Origin: Paragyromitra xinjiangensis
Lineage: Eukaryota > Ascomycota > Pezizomycetes > Pezizales > Discinaceae
NCBI GenBank assembly: GCA_038503065.1
Contig: JBCAMK010000010.1
Location: 806,001 to 870,000, forward strand
Length of the DNA stretch: 64,000 bases
Direction of reading: 5' to 3'
The notes beneath the pieces are model-generated. The model was not told where the DNA came from. It did no database searches and was given only the letters and a program-made list of their open reading frames with translations. Positions within the stretch are counted from its first letter, which is position 1. The number at the start of each line of letters is the position of its first letter. Of this stretch, positions 37,724 through 48,127 are shown piece after piece. A program made the position numbers and the translations under genes.

Positions 37724-39389
37724 TCAGTACCCTACACCTTCGTGGTCAGTATTGCCATAATCGCAACAGGTAGGGAAAAGACTCACCACTTTGCTCTCTT
37801 CTCCCATCCCCTCCCCCCTCCTCTTTTTCCTTTGCCTCCGCAATGGCCGGTACATCCCCCCTTAGCTCTGCAAAATAGCGCTTCACGTCTTCAACGCCCA
37901 CGGCCTCCCCGCGCTCTGCAAAGGGCTTCAGAAATCCCTTCACTTTCTCTTTTAGGTCGTTATAAGCCATGACACCCTCAATCGCTTTTACACGGTCGAC
38001 CATGCCGAGTGCGCGTTCCCCGCGGTCGAACAAGGAGCCACCAGAGTGTACTGATGTGTTGTCACCAGAACCACCGCCGGCTGATGAGGTGTCGAACGGG
38101 GGCTCATAAGTGTCTTCTTCTTCTTCGAGGACGGGGTGGGGGGTAAGAAGGGGGGCATGAAGGGAGCAATGGCAAAGGGAGGAGCGGAAAGTAGCGGTGA
38201 GGAAGAGAGAGAATTGGGATGAAGGAGGTGGCGGAGGAGGAAGGGCTTCGTACTTGCAGTCCGGGGTGCTGGGACTAGGGGCGTCTTTTTCTGCAGAGGT
38301 GTGAGGTTCAGATAAAGGTATTGATGCTGGGTCGGGGGTTTTGGCGCGCTTGGCGTCGGGTTTTGTAAGCTCTAAACCTTCTTCAGAGGCTTTACGTTTC
38401 TTATTGTTCTGGTTGGGGTTAGGTTCTAGTTCTAGGAAATCGGTTTCAGGCCTTGGGGTAGCTCTTTCGACGATGACCCAGTCAGTTTCGACTTCTGATG
38501 AGGAAGCATCTTTTTTGTAGACTGCTTCGAGAAAACCGGGGGTCCCGGCATATCGCTTTAGCCAAGGGTTCTTTTCCACGCAGAGCCAACAGACGAAAGC
38601 ATCGAATGATTCTTCGTCTGGGAATCCATTCGGACGTTCTTCCTCCTCTTCTTCCTCATTCGCATTTTCTGTCTCTCTATCTTGTTGTAAGGTAATCTCT
38701 GTTGTCTCTTTGTTAATCTCCTCATCTTCTGCTTCTTTTGTTGTTTTCTCCACCACCTCTTTTTCGACCCTCTTCTCCCCCACAATACAGCTATCATGGA
38801 ACCAATCCTCCCCACATGCATCACCGAGTAAACACTGATACATAGTCCCTTTCTCACTCTCGGGATCATAGTCCGTATCACAGGCACAGAATCGTCCCCA
38901 GTAATTGTGGCAGTATCGATTTCCCTCTCTTGCCTTCTCTCCTGCAACCTTTCTTAGCGCGCATGATGATCCTCGCGGCATACGGTCGGTCCCACAATCG
39001 CAGACTACATTTCGTTTGTTGAAGATTTCGACGAGCTCGTGATCGCCGTGGCAAGAGATTGAGCAGCTGTAGCAGATTGCAGCTGCGCCTGTGGAGACTA
39101 CGGCAGGAAATTTTGGTGCTGAGGTGGAAGTAGATTGACAGGTTTTACAGGAGAAGACGGGTTGACGAAGGGGCCCAAGAGGGTTGGTGCAGGTGTCGAA
39201 TGAATAGGGCATTATTTCGCGGGCTTCGGACTCGAGGGCAAGTTGTGAGTTTATGTAGCTGCGAGTAATTGTACACATTTAGTGAAATTTCCATCCAGAA
39301 ATTACTCCGTCCCAGCTTGAGAGCGTAAATGAGAAACAGACATACTCCATAGCTGTGACCGAACCTTGGGAGTCGCTTCCAGCAGACAT
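37724..39389 (-). CDS. UBR7-type E3 ubiquitin ligase (UBR box and PHD-like finger)
   Basis: Orthologue of human UBR7 and fission yeast Mlo2, an N-recognin-related ubiquitin ligase reported to act on chromatin. Exons in transcript order are 39389-39346, 39258-37787 and 37731-37724, giving 507 aa. The N-terminus carries the typical helix (AMDYINSQLALESEARE), then the UBR zinc box (about 35-110: CKTC, CYSCSISCHGDHE, CDCG) and a PHD-like finger (CHNYWGRFCACD ... CGEDWFHDSC, about 125-175). The middle is acidic and Lys/Glu-rich with a basic nuclear-localisation-like stretch. The C-terminal domain (LKEKVKGFLKPFAE ... FAELRGD) is conserved in the family. An 8-nt last exon encodes only the final Gly-Tyr and stop; it is inferred from a good GTGAGT donor, a CTGAC branch site and the usual fungal ending EQSGY. 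Without that splice the frame would add about 13 unrelated residues. Confidence 0.9.
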
Positions 39390-39722
39390 CGAAGATGTGC
39401 GACGGACGACAAGAGGGACACTGGGTGGATCCATATTGATCAGACGAAAACTAGACTAAAAATTGAATATGAAAGAGTTGTGAATATTATCGTCGTGAAG
39501 TTTGTCGTTCTAGGCACAAGGCTAGTTGGGAAACGCGTAAATGAGGATCCTCGACGCGCGACAAACAAGATAAGGAAGGAGGAATTCGGCCGGGTAACGA
39601 TCAGTTCCACGGTAATTGCCGTTGGAGCTGTCTATCCTAATCAGGTCTAGCGCCTCTCTCCCTCCACGTCTCTTGATCCTCATCTTGGTTCATCTCGAAC
39701 TCTGGCCGTGCAGAACCCAGTC
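39390..39722. promoter_or_regulatory. Shared divergent promoter, UBR7 and FAM32A genes
   Basis: Only 333 bp separate the two start codons, so the region must serve both genes. It contains one ACGCGT hexamer at 39533-39538 (an MCB-like match). Confidence 0.5.
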
Positions 39723-40355
39723 ATGGGGAAAGAGGATTATGTCTCCACAGGTATTTTCTCCATCTTCCGTCCCTTATCCGTCTGTCCGCTCAACTAACAC
39801 ACTAAAGGGGGCTCTCTGAAACTCAAAGGTGCCAAACCCGGTGGCATCAAAAAGAAGAAAAAGAAGAGTCGTGACAAGGCCTTCGCAAAGGCGAAATCAG
39901 AAGACCCTGAAAGTGGACGAGCTTTGTCTGCTGCTGCGGAAGGAAACGACTCAGATAAAGGCAAAAGCAAGGAACGTTCACCGGAAACGTCAAGGGAGCA
40001 AGATGGCGACGATGATGGTCCAGAGCAGGGAGATTATTATGCTGGAAAGACAGAAGCGGAGAGGAGATTTGAGGAGAGAAAACGAAAACAGGTAAGTTCT
40101 TTCTCTTTCTCTATTTGTTGAATTGCGGTAATTATAGGGCATGGCGGGCTAATGGTGATGACAGATGGACGAGAGACTGAAGAGAGAGGGGATAAAGAGC
40201 CATAAACAGCGCGTCGAAGAGTATAATAAGTATCTGAGTAATCTCAGTGAACACCATGACATGTATGTTCTCTTTTATTCTTGCTCCTAGAACTGGGGGA
40301 AGGTATTTTTTGCTGACAATCCGGGATTTTTAGGCCGCGTATCGGACCTGGCTAA
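39723..40355 (+). CDS. FAM32A homologue (small spliceosome-associated protein)
   Basis: Four exons, 39723-39750, 39808-40091, 40165-40262 and 40334-40355, join in frame to 143 aa. The family is a small nuclear protein; human FAM32A is known as a spliceosome component near the active site during exon ligation. The N-terminal motif GSLKLKGA is followed by a poly-Lys stretch, then an acidic Ser/Asp-rich linker. The C-terminal domain is highly conserved: TEAERRFEE, ERLKREGIKSHKQRVEEYN, YLSNLSEHHDM and the invariant end PRIGPG, which is encoded by a 22-nt last exon. The start is the first ATG, with a 28-nt first exon. Because each exon is short, the gene is fragmented across frames and easily missed. 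Confidence 0.92.
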
Positions 40356-40908
40356 TACCTGTGGGGGGTGGCGGGGAGACGTTGGTTGCTGCATTTTTAT
40401 CCATCTGTATCGTTGGCTACATGTACTAGTACTAAAGACATTTGGTCTCGTTTGTCTAGTACCTATGTGTGCGTGGGGCGGGAGATACGTGATAAACCTT
40501 GGAACCAAAATATCATGACCATCACTCAACGATGATGAACATGCAACAGCTGAAAGCTCATAGGCCCTTTGCCAGAAGCAACCGCTCAAAGGTATTCAAT
40601 TGCCCATGTATTATGCAGGTGAATAGATGAACACAGGGCCAGGCTCACTCTGCTTCAGTAAACACAAGGACGGCATGCACCACATATGATACAACAAACA
40701 CCTAGACGCCATGCCATCCCTATTCCGTTCCATGCCATGCTCTCGATTTATTGTTGGAGAAAAACCCAATTGCCTTTTTTTAAATTTTTACCAACCAGAT
40801 CATGTACCCCGTGACAAATACAGAGAACCAACCACAGAGAGCAAACCAACAGAACGAAAGAAGAAGCAGAAGAAAAAAAAGAAATTTTGAATTTGGACTT
40901 TCTTAAAT
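40356..40908. other. Convergent intergenic region, FAM32A and eL19 3' ends
   Basis: About 550 bp between facing stop codons. It contains a TACATGTA palindrome at 40418-40425, 63 nt after the FAM32A stop, and A-rich tracts (40855-40885) just past the eL19 stop. No gene is seen. Confidence 0.55.
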
Positions 40909-41918
40909 TTATTTCTCCTCTTCCTCGCCACCACCGACGAGAGCGTTCCTCTTCTCCGCGATCCTTGCCTGTCTCCTCTCCCTGGCCGCCTTGGTCTTCG
41001 CACGCTTGGCGTCCATCTCCTCCTTGAGGATACGCTCACGAGCCTTCTCGGCTTTCGCCTTGTGGACCTGCATTGACAACCTTGTCAGCCACCTACCAGG
41101 GATGTGACAAAGACTGATAACTTACGTGCTCAATCAAAGCTCTCTTGTGCTTGAAGGTGTTACCCTTGCTCAAATGGTACAGCTCGTGATACAGATGCTT
41201 GTCGATCTTTCCAGCGGCACGGTACTTGACGAGGAGACGACGAAGCACACGGAGACGGCGCATCCAGAGGACCTGGCTCGGCATACGTGCGTCCTTGGTA
41301 CCCTTCCTCTTACCGAAGCCGGTATGACGACCCGCACGCTTGGCGTCTGCCAAAACTCGGGTGCGCGAGCGCGAGTGCATGGTCGCGGGCTTCTTGATGA
41401 TGAGACCATCCCGGACGAGCTTGCGGATCGTTTGGCCTGGTGGGGGCGTCAGCGATCACTGTTTATTGGAATTCTCTTGGCGGAAATGAAGTCATACGAG
41501 AGTTGGCGTTGCTGATTTCGCTCATTTCATTCGGGTCCAGCCAGACCTTCCTCTGACCGCAGTCCATAACGGACGCTGCGAGGCGCTTCTGAGTGCGGAG
41601 ATTGACCCTGTAGAGACAGAAATCAGTTCCTTGCCCTTATCTAATGTCCACACCCAAAAAGCAAAAATTCTGATATCTACCACTCGAGGTCGAAATTTGT
41701 TATGTCGTCGGAAAAGTTCGTTTGGGCGTTAGAGTGAATTGTGTAAAACCTCGTTTTGTCGACATTGTTGAATTCAACCGCCATTCTCATTCCCATACGA
41801 CCAGAGGATCGAGAAACCCTAAAATTCCTCATCGCCGCCACCATCCCACTTTTCCCTTCCCAGCAGCCTTCCCAACCGTAGCAAACAAATGCAAGCAAAG
41901 AAATGAATCAACTCACAT
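40909..41918 (-). CDS. RPL19: 60S ribosomal protein eL19
   Basis: Large-subunit ribosomal protein eL19, 193 aa, the normal length. Exons in transcript order are 41918-41917 (only the A and T of the start codon), 41607-41498, 41436-41126 and 41067-40909. The start codon is split AT/G by a 309-nt intron, after which the protein reads [18 protein letters not shown], the invariant family beginning. Further conserved blocks are [27 protein letters not shown], the basic RSR-rich segment ([10 protein letters not shown]), [10 protein letters not shown] and the long C-terminal Lys/Arg helix ending in acidic residues. The introns are short except the first. The first intron contains a telobox (AAACCCTAA, 41814-41822) and an AACCCTA half-site lies upstream, which fits Tbf1-type control of ribosomal protein genes in many fungi. 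No snoRNA was recognised in the long intron. Confidence 0.96.
41814..41822 (+). promoter_or_regulatory. Telobox (AAACCCTAA) in first intron of eL19
   Basis: Matches the telomere-repeat-like site bound by Tbf1/TRF-like factors, which control ribosomal protein genes in several fungi. A reverse-oriented TAGGGTT at 42009-42015 lies 91 bp upstream of the eL19 start. Consensus evidence only. Confidence 0.4.
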
Positions 41919-42358
41919 CTTGTCTAAATTCCGGGGGTTGTCGTTTGGTGTTGGTGATCGGTTGTCGTTGTCGTCGTCGTTGGGATGTCAATGTGCTTGA
42001 TTATTCGATAGGGTTGACGTTTGGCAGGCAGGGGGGCGATGGTTGCGCTGTGTGGTGGGTGACTGTGGAATCGAGGGTTGAGCCCTGGACCCAAGGCAGC
42101 CTGTGCTATCACTCGGTGATGAGCGATGATGGCCGAGACAACCACGGTACTGCACGTATTTCCAAAATCAATCCGCAGATCGTTTACAGTTACTGTTTTG
42201 CAAAGAAGAAACTTAATAGAGTTGGTATCATAATAGCTATACAAAATTCAGCGTAAAGGCATTTTCAAATCTCATAATACATCAAGCAATGGTATCCTGC
42301 GATCTGTTCACGCTACATGTAGCTTCTCCAATAATTCGCCTTAAACTCACTCACTCTT
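41919..42358. promoter_or_regulatory. eL19 promoter and MCM2 3' region
   Basis: 440 bp between the eL19 start and the MCM2 stop, both genes on the minus strand. The eL19-proximal part has a GTC-rich tract (about 41940-41985). The MCM2-proximal part is T/A-rich with a TACATGTA palindrome at 42314-42321, 38 nt beyond the MCM2 stop. Confidence 0.5.
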
Positions 42359-45287
42359 TTATGCCGTAACCTTTGCTCCCCTTCCTCCCCTTCCTCCCCT
42401 TCCCCTCCCCGTCGGGCCCCTTGGCCCACTCACTGGCAATGTATACTTCGCAAATGCCCTCGCTAGACTTTTCTTTACGCTCACCTTCTGCGCACCCACA
42501 AAACTATCTACTGCCACCGCAATTGCGAGATCGATATCCTTTGTATAAACATATTCTGACAACCGCATCTTCGCAAATGCCTCTGACAAACGAATGATGC
42601 TCTCGAGATGTCTGACCGTAATTGGGAAAGACCCTGTTGCGAGTGACTCCCGCCTCATTTCAGAGTATAGTCGCGCAATCTTATCCTGATCCATTTGATG
42701 TAGTTGTGGTCTGCAGTGCTCGCGCGCGTACATAATATACTTCCTCAGCAACTCTTGAGGGATGGGGGACAGCAGGCCAGGGCTCGTCCCGTTGTTTTGA
42801 CCGTTTGGCGCGTTGCCTAGCGCTGAGTTGCCTACTGGGTGAGAGCGTCCATGGGACGCGACGACGAAGGTGGCAAGGCGCTCGTCGATTTCGGGGTCAA
42901 CTGTATCGCGCACGACGCAGAGAACATCGAAACGGGAGAGGATAGGTTCAGTGAGTTCTACATTTTGCGCGAAGGGAATGGTCGAATTATAGCGGCCGCC
43001 AATAGGGTTAGCGGCGGCAATAATGGAGCAACGGGCCTGGAGGGTAGTGACAATGCCGGCTTTGGAGATGGAAATGGATTGTTGCTCCATGGCTTCGTGG
43101 ATGGAGGTTCTGTAATAATTTGGTTTAGTAGTTATTTTCACTGCTTTCTTGCTGGAGGTTGGTATAAAGAGATGGAAATAATAAATACCTGTCTTTGTCG
43201 TTCATTTTATCAAATTCATCAATCAAACAAGTCCCTTTATCAGCTAACACTAACGCTCCTCCCTCCAGCGTCCACTCTTGCGTGATCGGGTCCTTTCTTA
43301 CGCTTGCCGTCAAGCCAACTGCGCTCGCTCCCTGACCTGTCGCAAACACAGCTCGATGCGCCGTTTTCTCAACATATTTTAGCACCTGCGACTTCGCCGT
43401 CCCAGGGTCTCCTAGTAGTAAAACATTGATATCACCACGAATCGGATGCTTTTCATTAACATTCTTAGACACCCCCGAGAACAGCGAACATGCAACCGCA
43501 GTTTTAATGTCGCGGTGACCATAAATACTCGGCGCCATTGAATCGATGATCTTATCGACAACCTTCTCGTCGCGAGCAAGCGTACGGATAGCTTTCTCGT
43601 CTTCCTCAGTGAGGCGGAACCCAGCGAGCTCGTCGTGGGATTTGACGACGTTATTGGCCTCGAGGACAGTGGCAAAGACGGGAAAGCCGTTTTTCTGGTT
43701 TAATTGAACGTCATAGTTATTTCTATAAATTCCTGTGACCTCAACTTCCTCGCCGGGTTTTGCGGAGTCGATCAAGTCCCAAAGTAGAATTACCTCCCTA
43801 TGACGGGGAAGTCGGCCAGCTGGAACAGTACCAGGGGATTCTTGTAGTGTCATTTTCTGGTAGTTTCTGTAGACCGTCTTCTCGGAGTTGAGCGTGAAAG
43901 GGCCACGTGATTGACAGTTTTGACAATACGAAATCTTGACCTCGACATTTGAATCCTGCTGGAAAGGCCCAAGAGTCGTTCCACACTTGGCGCAGTCAAA
44001 TTTAACGTATTTCAGCTGTGGGAAGACACCAGTTCTACGTGTAACGACCCCACGGACACGAACAAGGGCGTTGAGGTGCGATTGACGTAGCTCACGGAGG
44101 GTGTAGGATGTGGGGACATCAGCGATGCGGACGTGGATCTCGGAGTGGATCCGCTCATAATCTTGGTAATGGAGGAGGGTCGCATCCATGGCTACCTGGT
44201 CGAAGATTTTTAATGTCTCTGTCGGAGCGTTCGCGAGGAAGAGCGCTAGTGTCGCCTTGGACTCAGCGAGATGTTGGAAAGAGATCTCGAGTGACTCGGC
44301 GTTCACCTCTCCCAGCGTTCTGATACGGGCTCCATAGACAGAGGCACCATGCTCATCGGTGTACTCAAGCAAGAAGTTCTTAAAATGTATAGCAATACTG
44401 CGATATACATTGGGGACAGAGAGCCAGTCTGCAATTGAAGCGGCCTTTACATCTCCTAACTGCTCGAGAGAGAGCTCTTCGTCCATGATATTAAGCATTT
44501 CATCATCCTCAGCCTCGTTGAAGATATTAGGACGATGGCGCTGGCGGGGTTGCTGGGAGAATAGGTTCTGATGATCATCGTCGTCGTCGTCGTCGCCCAG
44601 GAGGGCGATGGGCTTGCCACGCTGTCTCGCTATCATGCCATCCCGCCGGTTCATTAATTCATCAAGACGCCGACGTTCGGCAATGTCGAGTTCTTCGTAA
44701 TCCTCGTCATCGATATTGCCAGCTTCGTATTGGTCAAGACGGAGGTTTTGAGTGTAGTCTCGCTCCATATTCTCCATCAAATCCTCGCCATCCATTTCTT
44801 CTTCCATGTCTTCTAAGTCCATAACCTGTGAAGACTGTTCAGTGTCGTTTCGAGTGATATATCATGTCATGCTGCTTGGGGGCTTACACCACCATGTTCC
44901 TCGATTTCGTCCTCGTCATCCATCAACGGTGGCGAAGAGCGAACCCACCCGGGGGTAGAAGCGGGGGCTAATACAAATTACAATCAGCATGAGCGTTTCG
45001 ACCATTTAAAACATATGTTTAGTTATAATAGCTATTAAGGCATAAGAGGGGAAAGAGCATTATATAGAGTGATAAAATCAATGATGGCGAGAGCAATTCC
45101 TAAGGGATATTATATATACACATAGGAATCAAGCAAAGAAATATATCACAAAGAAAAAACATGAGGGTTACTAACGACTTGAAGGAACACCATTGTCCAT
45201 GTCCTCATCATCGCTATCGTCCAGGGCACGTTTCCTAGGATTTAGCTCTGGGGGCGAAGAAGGTGCTGGAAGGCCAGGGGTTGACAT
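42359..45287 (-). CDS. MCM2: MCM2 replicative helicase subunit
   Basis: Subunit of the MCM2-7 helicase loaded at replication origins. Exons in transcript order 45287-45176, 44967-44888, 44825-43189 and 43109-42359 join in frame to 859 aa, matching fungal MCM2. The N-terminus is acidic, with Ser-Pro sites and an Asp run (about 110-115), as in the histone-binding and DDK-target tail. A zinc finger (CAKC ... CQNC) lies near 342-365. The AAA+ core has Walker [10 protein letters not shown] (about 535), Walker [10 protein letters not shown] and the arginine finger LSRFDVL (about 669). The extreme C-terminus is Gly/Arg-rich. The third intron is placed inside [15 protein letters not shown] and the rebuilt codon keeps the invariant Arg. 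The 208-nt first intron is long for this window, so an extra small exon there is not excluded. The donor of the first exon (GTTAGT) is the least certain boundary. Confidence 0.94.
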
Positions 45288-45522
45288 TGTAGGATGAATG
45301 CAGGATCCAGTGAAAGATGAAAACTGAAGGGTGAGTCGTTATTGAGGAGCCGAATGTTGGGGGATCGGTTGGTGAGATGAAGGAGTGACGAACCGATGGA
45401 GCGATGGAAAGAAGTTCAAGTGGGGGTTCCTAACAATTGAGGTCCAAGAGGAAGAGAATCAGGATAATGATAAGAATAAGGAGGGGTTGGTTTGGACTCG
45501 ATGATAGCTGGCAGCTAGTGAG

Positions 45523-45528
45523 ACGCGT
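45523..45528. promoter_or_regulatory. MluI cell-cycle box (ACGCGT), MCM2 promoter
   Basis: Perfect ACGCGT 236 bp upstream of the MCM2 ATG. MBF (Mbp1-Swi6) binds this site in yeasts and drives G1/S genes, MCM genes included. Confidence 0.5.
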
Positions 45529-45587
45529 AAAGTGGAGGATGAGGGATAGAACAAAAAGGGGACAAAGAGAAATATAATATCCCTTGA

Positions 45588-45593
45588 ACGCGT
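45588..45593. promoter_or_regulatory. MluI cell-cycle box (ACGCGT), second copy
   Basis: Second perfect ACGCGT, inside the longer palindrome GAACGCGTTC, 60 bp from the first. Paired MCBs are typical of MBF targets. Confidence 0.5.
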
Positions 45594-45942
45594 TCACCAA
45601 TCAGAGAAAAACAGACTACCATATTAGGGAAGGGAAAAGACTCTCTTGGCAGGTGGGGAGGAACCCCTGCAAACCTGGCCCAGTGGCGCGTTCTTCCCCA
45701 CCACACCATTCTGGAGAGAAGATCGAGACATCCTCAACAGAGCCTCACTCATCTACACGACCTCTCTCCACCTCTCCCTTATAGCCAGTCACTCGACGTC
45801 ATCACTATCTCCCCCTCCTCCTCCTTGCTTTCTCTATTAATTCATCCAGCTGAGAATTCTGCTACTCAGGCTACACCACAGTGACCTTGAAGGCCTCGAA
45901 TGACGTCTCTGCAAACTTCCGTCTCCTACGCTACCGTCTTCA

Positions 45943-48127
45943 ATGCCATCTTACTTCTTTCATCTTTTTTTTGACTTACATACTCCCACTTCTTCCACAG
46001 CTCGTTCCTTACCCGAGCTATCCAATCTCTCACAGCCACAGTTATCATCTCTCCCGGGTTGGATCCCACCTCCAGGAACTAATATTTTCGCCACTACGCT
46101 TCCTTCACACCCACTGTCAGTCATCCCCAGGAGGGAAAAGGAAACAGGAAGGCTATTACTACAGAAAGAAGGAGCAAAGAACAAAGCTAAGGAAACACAA
46201 TCAACCGAGAGCCCTGGGAGCGATACCTACCAGCACCTAGACTGGCGTTTCGGCAAGATTGCTGTCGAGTCTATAGACATGGATTCTAAAGAGTTGTCAA
46301 CTTCAAGCATCCCTAGCGCACCCAGTCACGGGCAGAAGTCTTCTACAGCCTCTACTTCCCTCCCTGGTGGCAGTGCTGCAAAGGCTCATTTTATCCCGCT
46401 AGAGCCCAAAAACACAGAGTTTGGCTATGGGGTGGTCCATCTCTACCGAGATGTGTATGAGACGCCCGGTTTGTATAACCCAAAGCAAGACTCAGTAACG
46501 GAAGGAAATGGCGAGGCTGAAGACGAAGATGCTTTGACTACCGTTGCTATTCTCGCAGTCCCTTCATACATGACGCCTTCCGACTTTATGGGCTTCGTGG
46601 GTGAGGAGACACGGGATACAGTGAGCCACTTCAGGATGATTAGGACAGGGAAAGCAAATCGTTATATGGTGCTCATGAAGTTTAGGCGGAAGGAAGATGC
46701 GAAAGCGTTTGTGACTGAGTTTAATGGGAAAATTTTCAATAGCATGGAGGTACGATAGGCTACTCCTATATCTTGTAGGCATTGGGTACTCACACCAGGA
46801 ATAGCCTGAGAATTGCCACGTCGTATTTATAAAATCTATACAATTTCAAAAACCTTCTTCAAGCAACCAGTCCTCGTCAGTCGCCTTCCCTGAAATTTCG
46901 AACGATCCGTTTTTCCCCTCACAAGGGCCTAGACCTGCGCTTCCTGCCGTTTCCGCTTCTTCATCGGCCGCTGCCGTAACTCATATTTCCACTAAACCTG
47001 CCCCACCTCCGACACCTTCGCTCTTGGAGTTGCCAACATGCCCCGTGTGCTTAGAACGCATGGATGAGACTACAGGCCTGTTGACGATTTTGTGTCAGCA
47101 TGTATTCCATTGCGCTTGTCTGAGTAAGTGGAAAGACAGCAGTTGTCCTGTCTGTCGCTACACCCAAGGGCCTGGGATCCGGGAGAGAAACTCAGATAGT
47201 GAGGATGAAGATGAATGTTGTGGTACTTGCGGGGCTGTCAACAATTTATGGATCTGGTACGCTCTCCTTTTCTTACTTGTCTCCCGCGTATTTCATAATT
47301 CGCCATAATCCTACTAATACAAAACTACCAGCCTAATATGCGGTAATGTCGGCTGCGGCCGTTATGACGACGCTCACGCCTTCGAACACTACAAAGAAAC
47401 CTCACATTGTTATGCCATGGATATCGAAACCCAACGCGTCTGGGACTATGTCGGCGATGGATATGTCCATCGCCTTATCCAAAACAAGGCTGACGGCAAG
47501 CTCGTCGAGCTCCCCTCTGCCCTTTCCCATTCCCACGACCCAGACTATCCCAATTCTGGAGACTACGTCCCCCGTGAAAAACTGGATAACATTGGCATGG
47601 AATATACATATCTTCTTACCTCCCAACTTGATTCTCAACGTCTGTACTTCGAAGAGAAGGTCGCACAGGCAGCAGATAAAGCTACTTCTGCTTCACATGC
47701 TGCAGAGAAAGCTGTCGCCGAGTCCCGTGAGCTAATGAAAGAACTAAAGGAACTCAGAGAACGACATTATGAGGTGACGAAAGAGCTCTTACCCGCAACT
47801 GAACGCGGGAAGGAACGCGCAGAGAGGAAGGCGGAGAAACTGGGAGAGATGGCGAGGAGGATGGAGAAGGAGTGGAAAGAGGAAAAAGGAGTCAACAGTG
47901 GGCTTATGGAGAAGATTGAGTTTCTGGCAAAAGAGAGTGAAGAACGGAAGAAGGAGAACGAGGAGCTAAAGGAGCAAATTAGGGACCTGATGTTTTTTGT
48001 TGAAGCAAGAGAAAAAATGAAGGGAGAGGAAGAAGAGATCATAGAGGGAACTGTTACGGTGGGGGAAGCACCGCCGCCTGTCGGAGGAGGTGGTGGTAAG
48101 AGAAGAAAGGGTAAAGGTAGAAGGTAG
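45943..48127 (+). CDS. ETP1: BRAP2/ETP1-type RING and UBP zinc-finger protein
   Basis: Orthologue of human BRAP (IMP) and yeast Etp1, a cytoplasmic E3 ligase-like protein with ubiquitin-binding ability that modulates MAPK signalling in animals and ethanol response in yeast. Exons 45943-46749, 46805-47256 and 47332-48127 join in frame to 684 aa. The N-terminal BRAP2 domain (about 175-290) includes the RRM-like part with the signature ending CHVVFIKSIQF. A RING-H2 finger follows at about 346-386 (CPVCLERM ... CQHVFHCACLSKW ... CPVCR). A ZnF-UBP runs at about 405-465 (CGTCG ... CLICGNVGCGRY, AHAFEHYKETSHCYA), then a long charged coiled coil to about 655 and a Gly/Lys/Arg-rich tail. All zinc ligands are present. 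The second intron splits a UBP Cys codon and splicing restores it. Length and domain order are normal. Confidence 0.94.

Larger units (their letters stand above)
45288..45942. promoter_or_regulatory. Divergent promoter region, MCM2 and ETP1
   Basis: 655 bp between two divergent start codons. It contains two MCB hexamers (entered separately), and the ETP1 side is C/T-rich, a common fungal promoter and leader feature. Confidence 0.55.

Noticed and set aside
41608..41916. snoRNA in the long eL19 intron
   Set aside because: A GCGATGA box-C-like word and a CTGA exist, but no terminal stem or paired internal boxes could be made out.
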